Origin: CAZOYN01 sp964584135
GTDB lineage: Bacteria > Patescibacteriota > Saccharimonadia > Saccharimonadales > UBA4665
Reading direction: 5' to 3'
Length of the DNA stretch: 19,424 nt
NCBI GenBank assembly: GCA_964584135.1
Contig: CAZOYN010000015.1
Span: 1 to 19,424, forward strand
Part shown: positions 6,074 through 15,000 of the stretch, piece after piece
How the letters are laid out: each line of letters starts with the position of its first letter
Numbering within the stretch: the stretch's first letter is position 1
Program-made: the position numbers and the translations under genes
The notes under the pieces: model-generated
Database searches by the model: none
What the model saw: only the letters and a program-made list of their open reading frames with translations
Told to the model about the DNA's origin: nothing

Positions 6074-9000
6074 CTACCAGCTGATTACCCAGATTTCACC
6101 AGCCGCACCGGTGCCGCCAGCACCCGAAGTACTGGCGCTTGAGCCACCACCACCACCGCCGCCGCCAGGCGCGCCACCGGTACCGCCAGCACAGCCGTTG
6201 TTGGAGCCACCGCCGTTAGCAGCGCCACCGCCACCACCGGCACCGGCTTTAATCGAGCTGCCAGCCGCACCGTTACCACCGAGCCCGGTACCAGCGCCAC
6301 AGGCCGAGCCACTGCCAGCGGCGCCACCACCACCGGCGGTATAGGCTTGGCTTATACCCCCCGCTCCGGCCGGGCCGCTCGAGTTACCGCTGTTCAGGCT
6401 AGCGCCTGCGCCGCCGCCGCCGGCACCATGCAGAGAGCTTCCGCCCGAGCCAGAGGTACTGTTGCCAGCAGCAGAACCACCACCGCCACCACCGCCATAT
6501 TCAGCATTGCCACCGGCATTGCCGTTTCCGGCGCCTCCGCCGGTACCGGTACCGCCACCGGCCCCTGAGCCGGCAGCAGCGTTTGCGTTGGCGGCCGCAC
6601 CAAGCGGGTTGCCACCAGTCGCGCCGGTTATGGTCGTGGCATTTGTACCAGCCGCAGCAGCACCGCCACCGCCACCACCGCCACCTAAGCCCGCCGCTAC
6701 TCCGCCGCCCCCAGCACCACCGCCGCCACCGAAAGCTTCGACGTACATGGTACCGCCACAGGTAGTTGTCGATGAGAAACAGCTGTTCCCGCCGACGCCA
6801 CCATTGCCACCATTGGCACCGTTAGTACTTGTGCTAGCACCGGATGATCCTGCCGCACCGACTGAGGCATGGGCAGTCGCAGGGATGTCAGATGCAGCAA
6901 AAATCTGCGTGGCGTAATCACCGCCGCCGCCACCGCCACCGCCATTCTTTTCTGCGCCACCAGTTTTATTACCGCCACCACCGCCACCACCGCCACCACC
7001 AACCAAGATAACTTCTACGGCCGAGACATTGGGCACCTTAGTCCAAGTGTTATCACCACTGGTGTAGGTTTGGATGTCGGCGTAGTTATCGATGTTGATC
7101 CAGGTGCCGTTTTCACAGCCCTTGAAGCGGTTGGTGCCGGTGTTATAGTAAACGCCGCCGCTAGTACAGGTTAAGTCGGTGGCATTGGTGCCAATCACTA
7201 AGAGCTTGCCAGCTGAGACGGTGGTATTGGCACCGAGTGTGATGCCGCCGGCGCTTTGGATGGTAGTGGTGCCGGCAATCGTCGAACCAATGGTTATATT
7301 GGTGGTGGAGCTGGCAGTGGAGCTGGTACCCAAGTTGATAGTTTGGGTGCCGCTGGCGCCGATAGTGGTACCAAGGTTAATCGTGTTAGAGTTGGAGCCG
7401 GTGGCCTGGCCGATGTTAATATTGCCCGTCAGGGCGGTGCCGCCCAAGTTGATGGCTGTGGCGGTACTAGTGCCGAGGCTGAGCGTGCCAGCGGTGGCGA
7501 CATCAAGGGCCGGTGATAGGAAGCTGGTGTCAGCCTGGCCGCTGCCACTGATGCGGAAGTTAGCGGTTTGGCTGGCGGCATTCTGGTTTTCGATGGCACT
7601 ACCGCCCGAGCCGGCGTACTTCCAGGCTGTGCCGTTCCAGGTCAGTGTTGCGCTGGCACCCGATGGGAAAAGCGAGCCGAGCATCGTGAAGCTGGCGCTG
7701 CCGATGTTGGAGATGTAAATAACCCGGCCAGCCGTGGACACTGTCGGGCTCGGGATAGTGATGGTTTGGCTAGCAGTGGTTTGGTTAATCGTGAACGAGG
7801 TTGCCACATCGACCGTGGCTGCGGCCGTGCCAATATCGCCACCGCTAGACAGGTTGCTGATGGCAACGGCGGTATTCAGGGTACTGCTGGCGTTGGTAAA
7901 AGTATTGCCGGTAGCAATGGTGAGGCTGCCGTTGAAGGTACCGGTTTGGGTGACAGTTAATGCGCCGTTAATAGTGGTGGTAACGCCTGATTTAGAAACG
8001 GACAAGCTGGAAGCATTACTGGTGCCAAGGCTAAGGGCAGCTGCCCCGCCGGTGTCAAGTGTTAGGCTGGTAGCGCCGCTGGTGTTGATGGTACTGGCTT
8101 GCTGGAAAGTCAGGTTGCCAGAGGTGCTTAGGACGACACGAGTGGTGCTATTGGTGCGCAGATTAAGGGCAAAGTTATCGTTAGTACCTAGGTCACCGGC
8201 AACACCAAAGGTGTTACCACCTTGGACAAAGGCGGTGCCAGAGCCCGTAGAGTTACAGCCAGCCAGTTGGCCGGAACTGTTGCGACAAACAAAGGATGTA
8301 TTGTCGGCGGTGCCATTAACATAGTTAACGATACCGCTGTTGGCCACGGTAAAGTTGGTGCTCTGGAAGAGGTTGCCGCTAACGGTGGTCATGACAATAC
8401 CGTTGGTGTAGCCGGTACCCAGGTTAATGCCGTTAAAGGTATTGTTGGCTATGGCTGTTACGCTGCCGAGACTAATGCCATTCAAGGTGTTGGCGCCGGC
8501 ATTGCTGTTGGTATTGCCGGTCAGGTTAACCGTGAAACCGTTGAGAGTTGTGGTAGTAGCCGTGCTGTTGGTGGTGGTGGCGCTGACGCTCTGGACGTTT
8601 GTTGTACCGGTGGTGCCGCTGCTGTAGGTATGACTGAACAGGCCGGTGCCGCTGTTCATAGTGAAGTTCTGGTTAGCGGCAATGATGATATTACCGTTGC
8701 TCGTGGTGTTGATGCCACTGGCACCGAGTGTAATGCCACCGGTGTTCGTACTACCGATAGTTATTGAGCCATTGGCGGTAGCACCACTGCCGGCGTTAAT
8801 GGTTACGTTGCCGCCGTTGCGGGTGCCGGCTCCACCGGAAGCACTGCCACCAGCAATGGTCACATCGCCGCCAGTACAGTTGGCAGAGATACAGGTGCCG
8901 CCAGTTTGATCGCCACCGGCCAAGCTGAGGCTGGCGCCGGTGCCGTTAGCCGCCGTACTGTTGCCGGGCTTAATCGTGACGCCATTAGCCGTGGCAGCTG

Positions 9001-12000
9001 ATAGCGTGGCAACAGACGGCGTAATGACGCTGGTGCCGAAGTAGCCGCTGCGGAACAAGCTGGCGCTGGAGCCGAGGTCAATGCCGTTGCTGTTGAGCGA
9101 CAGAATGCTTTGGTTGACATTCAGTGAGCCGGTACTACTAAAGTAATCCTGTTCCACCGGCGTGGCCGCCGAGTCAAAAATATCCAGTACCTTAGCGTTG
9201 GCAGTGACGTTGCCCTTGAGGGTTAGGGCGATAACACCAGCGGTGGCTAGGGCGGTCACCGTGTTGTCACTGGTGGCCGTCGGGCTGGTGCGTACAAAGA
9301 CACCGGCGCCATCACTGCCCTGTAAGGTGCTGGCCACGAAGCCGCTGGTGCCATTACTGCGCAGGTACTGACCAGCCGTGCCCACGCCACCCTGGAAGAG
9401 ATAGGTGGTGCCGGCATTGACCGTGGCGCCGGCGCTCAAGGTACCGCCGCTAATGGCGCCGCCAGCGCTGACATTACCGGCACTGCTGACCTCAAATTGC
9501 GTGGTGCCGGCATTTTGGAAGTTCAAGTAGTCCGCGGCCGAGCCGGCGCCGCTGGCCGGTTCATTAATGCCAATGTAGGTTCCGCCACCAGCGCCCCCAG
9601 TGATAGCCGCGTTGCTAAATTGGACCAGCGAGCTGCTGCCGCTACCTGCCGGTGCGCCAGAGGTCTTGAGCTCGACGGCGCCGGTGCCACTCAGCAGAAG
9701 CGTGCCCGATGTATTAACATTACCGGTGTTAGATATGTGGAACTGGCTGGAACTGCCGACGTCCAGCGTACCAATAGTCGATGTGTTCCCTGCCGCGTCA
9801 ACCGTAAACTGCGAGTTACTACTGCCAATGCCCAGGGTGTTGCCCTGCAAGACAGCCGTGGTGGTAATGTTGTTGCCAGTGCTAATCGTGCCGAAGCCGC
9901 TGGCGATGGAGCCAGCGTTCAAAGCGCCGACTTTCTGAATATTACTGTAGGTAACAGTTGAGTCGATGGCAGCATTTTGGACAAAGCCGGAACCGCTAAT
10001 TAATTGCGTGCTGTTGTAGCGCAAGATGTCGTTCAGGCCGGTCCCAAAGTTTAAACCGTAGAAGTTATTGTTGGCTATCGTGGTGACGTTCGGGAAGTTT
10101 ATGCCATTTATTGTGTTGGTACCGCCAGCCGTGGAATGGCCGGCGAGAGCGATGCCCTCTGCCGTAACGGTTACGGCACCAGCGCCGGCGGCTGTGTTAG
10201 TAACAGTCAAGTTCGTGGCGATGGAGTTGTTCGTAGAGCTTGAAAATGTCTGAGCGATTGAGCCAGAAGTCGTTAGGTTACCCACATTACTCACCTGGAA
10301 TTGGCTACTGCCACCGACGCTCAGCGTGCCAGTGGTGCTGGCATTGCCACTGGCATCAACCTGGAACTGGTTGGAACTACCAACACCTAGGCTGCCGCCG
10401 ACGGTCGCGTTATTGGTAACTGCCAGGCCAGTGCCGGCATGTGTCAGGTTGAGTTGGCCGGCAATCGAGCTGGCGTTGGTACCATTGACATTGAGTACGC
10501 CACTGGTATTGACCTGGCTGCTGGTAACTTCAAAATAATGGGTGGCGCCCGTGCTGTTAGAGATGTCTAGCAGATCACCGATGGTGGAGGTGGCGGCATC
10601 ACGGATCTTTAAACCGCCGTTGGCGTTGGACAGCTGGATTTGCGGGTTGGTACTGCCGGAGTTATCGTAGGCGTTTTGCAAGGTCACGCCGCCGCTGGCA
10701 GCGGAGCACGTACCGCTAGTGACAATACCGCCGGTGTAGACACCCGCCGCCAAGAACTGCCCAGCTGAACAATTGGCCGTAATGCCAGTGTTGGCGCCAT
10801 CGGCGAAGCCGCCGCGGGCGTTGAGCAAGCCAGTACTGTCAACGGTTAGCTTGATTGCGCCGTTGTTCTGGAAATCGATGAAATCAGCCACTGTGCCGGC
10901 GCCGCTGGCCGGTTCATTAATGCCGATGTATGTGCCGCCGTTCGCGGCATTGTTACCACCGCTGATGGCTCCGCCCAGTTGCAGTAAGGAGGTGGCACCG
11001 CTGCCAGCCACTGGAGTACCAGTGAGAGACAAGCCAGTGGTACCGCTCGAGCCAGTCACCTTGCCGCTAAAGGTTGGGTTATTAACAATGTCAACGGTCA
11101 CGGTGTCGGTGGCGCTGGCCGTGGTAGTCACATTGGCGCTTGCCCCGGCCAAGATAGATACGGTTTGGCCAGTGCTCACGTTTTGGCTAGAACCGCTGCT
11201 GGCCGCCAAGCTAAAGATCGTACCGCTGAGGTCACTAGCCAACAGCGCGCTGTCGACGTAATTGGTACCATTGCCACGTAGGTAGTGGCCGGTGGTGGCC
11301 GTGCCACCAATCTGGAAACCAGTTGTGGCATTGACGTTGGCGCCCTGTACGGTGGCAGTTGTCGTAATATTGTTGCCGGTTGAAATGGTGCCGAAGCCAG
11401 AGGCGATAGAGCCGGCGTTTAGGGCACCGACTTTTTGCAAGTTGGTGTAGGTAGTGGCGCTGTTGATACCGACATTTTGCAGGAAACCGCTGCCATCAAT
11501 AATTGAGGTGCTGCCAACGGCCAATATGCTGTTGTAGTTGCTGCCAAAGACCAGGCCGTTAAAGGTGTTGTTGGCCAGTGCGCCAACACTGGCAAAGTTA
11601 ATGGCATTGACAGTGTTGGCATTGCTGTTACCGTTGGTGGTGCCAACTAAGTTAATAGTTTGGGCGTTAACCGTTGTCGACGTACTAGAATTATTACCGT
11701 TGGTTACCGTCCAGTTCGCCGCCGTGGTATTGCTGGTAGAACTACTGAACGTCTGGTTGAAGGTAGCATTGTTGGCTAAGCTAACATTACCGTTGAAGGT
11801 GCCGGCTTGGGTCACTGTCAGGCTACCGTTGACTGTTGTGCCGACACCCGTGGCACCAATGCTGACAGCGTTGGTGGTGGCAGTGCCAAGGTTTACGTTG
11901 CCATTAGTGGCACCGGTACCGCCGTTAACCGTGACGTTGCCGCCAGTGGTGCTGCCAGTCCCAGTTTGGTTACCGCCGGTTAAGCTCAGTGAGGCACCGC

Positions 12001-15000
12001 TGCCGCCAGCCGTGTTCGAACTACCGGGCTGGGCAGCCAGGTTGCCAGCCGTGCCAGCCGCCGCTGTGCCAATCGTACCGTTGCCGCTAAAAGTAAGGTT
12101 TGTACTGGTGAGCGAGGTGCTGCCGACATTCAAGCTGGTGCCAAAGTAACCACTGTGGAAGGTGCCGGTGCCACTAACGCCTAGGTCGACGCTATTGGCT
12201 GAGGTTGGCTGGACAAGCTGCCCAACATGCAGGCTTCCATTGCTGTCAAAGAAAGCTTCTAGGGCTGGCGTCGCGGCCGAGTTGTAAATGTCCAAAGTAT
12301 CGGCGTTGGCCGTGGCATTGCCCTTCAGCGTTAACGCTACTACACCGGCGGTGGCGGGTGCCGTGATGGTGTTCTGAGCAGTGTTTGCTGGATCTTGCAA
12401 GACACAGTCAGTACAGGTGTTAGAGCCAGTCGCTGTAACCCAGCTCGGTAGTGAACCAGTGCCGTTTGATTTCAAGATGGTGCCGCTGCTGCCATTGGCC
12501 AGGTTTTGTAAAGCCCCGGTAGAAGTTGTGCCAGCAAATAGCAGCCCGTTGGTGCTGGCGAAACTGGCCTGGCCAGTCCCGCCGTTGCCGACACTTAAGG
12601 TACCGGTTAAGAAGCTGGAGGTGTCACGGTTGATAACACTGGCACTCAAGACGCCGCTGCCGTTGCCGGTAATGATACCGCCAGTGCCGCCATTGGTCAG
12701 GCCCCCGGCCGTGATCTGCCCGGCGCTAGTTACTTTCAGTTCCACGCTATTGTTATTCTGGAAATTTAAAAAGTCGGCCGTTGAGCCAGCGCCGGAGCTT
12801 GGTTCGTTTATACCTATATAGGTACCCCCGGTACCGACAGTGTTGTTGCCGCCAGCTATAGCATTACCGAGCTTCAGCTGTGAAACAGTGGCCGTAGCCG
12901 TTGGCGTACCAGAGATGTCTAGAGCGACGCCGCTACTATTGCTGGCCGTAACCGTTCCAGAAAATGATGGGTTACTGACAATATCGACGGTAACGGTATC
13001 TGTTGCGCTGGCAGTAGTAGTCAGGTTGTTGCTGGCGCCCTTTAGGATAGAAACAGTGGCGCCGCTGCTAACAGTTTGGCTGGAACCACTACTGGCTGCC
13101 AAGCTGAAGATAGTACCACTCAGGTCACTGGCTAATAGGGCACTACTGACAAAGTTAGTGCCATTGCCGCGTAGATAATTGCCTGTAGTCGCCGAGTTAT
13201 TCACCCTAAAGCCAGTTACGGCGTTGACAATATCGCCCTGCACCGTCGTTGAGGTGGTGATATTGTTATTGGTATTAATCGTGCCAAAGCCGGTGGTAAT
13301 CGAACCAGCGCTCAAGGTACCGACTTTTTGCAGGTTGGTGTAGGTTTGGGCGGAATCAATTGCAGCATTTTGCAGCAAGCCAGAACCATCAATCAGCGTT
13401 GTGCCGTTGTATTTGAGCAAGCTATTGAAGCCAGTGCCAAAGTTCAGCGCGTTGAAGGTGTTACCGGCAATGGTGGTTACATTGCTGAAGTTCAAGCCGT
13501 TAATGGTATTCGTGCCGCTGGCGGTGCCGGCCAGCCCGACAGTTTGAGCGTTCACCGTGGTAGCGGTGCCAGTAGTATTGGTGTTGGTAACGTTAAAGGT
13601 GGCAGCAGTGGTGTTGTTTGTGCCGCTAGTGTAGGTTTGGGTTAGGTTGCCGGAGCCACTGGCTAGTGTGAGATTCTTGCCAGCCGCCACGGTGGTGTCA
13701 CCATTCAAACTAACCGCACCTGTGCCGGTCTTGAAGGTGCCACTGCTGGCGCCCTGATCAAAGCTACCGTTAACACCACCGGCAAAAGTTAGGTCGCCAT
13801 TCGTGCCAACGGTCAGCTTAGTTGTGCCATTGGTTCGAATGTTGAGTGCAAAGTTGTCGTTGGTTCCCAGGTCGCCTGCAGCACCAAAGGTGTTACCGCC
13901 CTGCACAAAGGCGGTGCCGGCACCACCGGAACAAGCGGCTAGCTGGCCGGATGAATTCTTACAAACAAAGGCATTAGTATCGGCAGTGCCGTTGGCGTAG
14001 GTAACATTACCCGAACTATTAACCGCAAAGCTGGCACCGGTATTTTGGAAGCTGCCGCCCTGGATCTGAGTGGTTGTTGTAATGTTGTTGCCGGTGGAGA
14101 TGGTGCCAAAGCCCGAGGCGATGGAGCCAGCTGCCAGTGCGCCAGTTTGCGTGATGTTACCCTGGACAGCGGTTGGCAGAGTCTGTGTTAAGGCTGGCAC
14201 ATTAGAGCCATTAGTAGCCAGGACCGAGTTAGCTGCTGCTGCGGTGGCCTGAATCGCACCCGTACCATTACCGAATAAAATGCCGTTAGTGGTTAAGCTA
14301 GTGGCCCCGGTCCCGCCGTTGGGTACGCTTAAAGCACTGGCCAAGGTGAGGACGCCAGTGTTATCAATCTTCACCTTACTAGTGCCGTTGACCTGGAAGT
14401 TCAAGAAGTCGGCGGCCGATCCGGCACCTGAACTGGGTTCATTAATCCCAACGTAGGTACCGCCGTTGGTGGCGCTGTTACCGCCGCTAATGGCTGAACC
14501 TAACTGCAACAATGACGTGGCGCCCGTACCGGCAACCGGTGCACCGGTAAGTGCTAAGCCGGTCGTGTTGCTAGTATCTGTTAGCAGGCCACTGAAGGTC
14601 GGGTTATTGACTATGTCGACTGTGACTGTGTTGGTGGCACTGGCCGTAGTCGTCAAGTTGTTGCTACTGCCCTTTAGCACATTGACGGTCGAGCCAGAGG
14701 TGACGTTTTGGTCCGCGCCAGAGCTGGCGTGCAGCGTAAATATAGTGCCAGAGATATCACCGGCCAGCAGCGCGCTGTTTACAAACGCTGAACCGTTGTA
14801 ACGGATATACTGGCCGGTCGTTGGACTGCTAATGGTGAGCGTGTTGCCCTGCAGCTTATTCACCGTGACCGCGCCGGCACTCGTAATGGTCGTGTCACCC
14901 CCGACCGTCGTAAAGGTTGGCACACCAGAACCGTTAGCCAGTAGAAGCTGCCCGCTCGTGCCGGCGCTGGTTGCTTGTAGCGTGCCCGTACCGTTGCCAT

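Larger units (their letters stand above)
9515..14465 (-). repeat. Four copies of the TY[IV]GINEP module
   Basis: Copies lie near 14400-14465, 12760-12830, 10869-10932 and 9515-9584. Each reads GG-TY(I/V)GINEP(S/A)SGAG, then ADxxxFQ and a beta strand. Spacings of about 1.35-1.9 kb show the larger units vary in length between copies. They appear to be one structural unit of the fibre. Confidence 0.8.
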
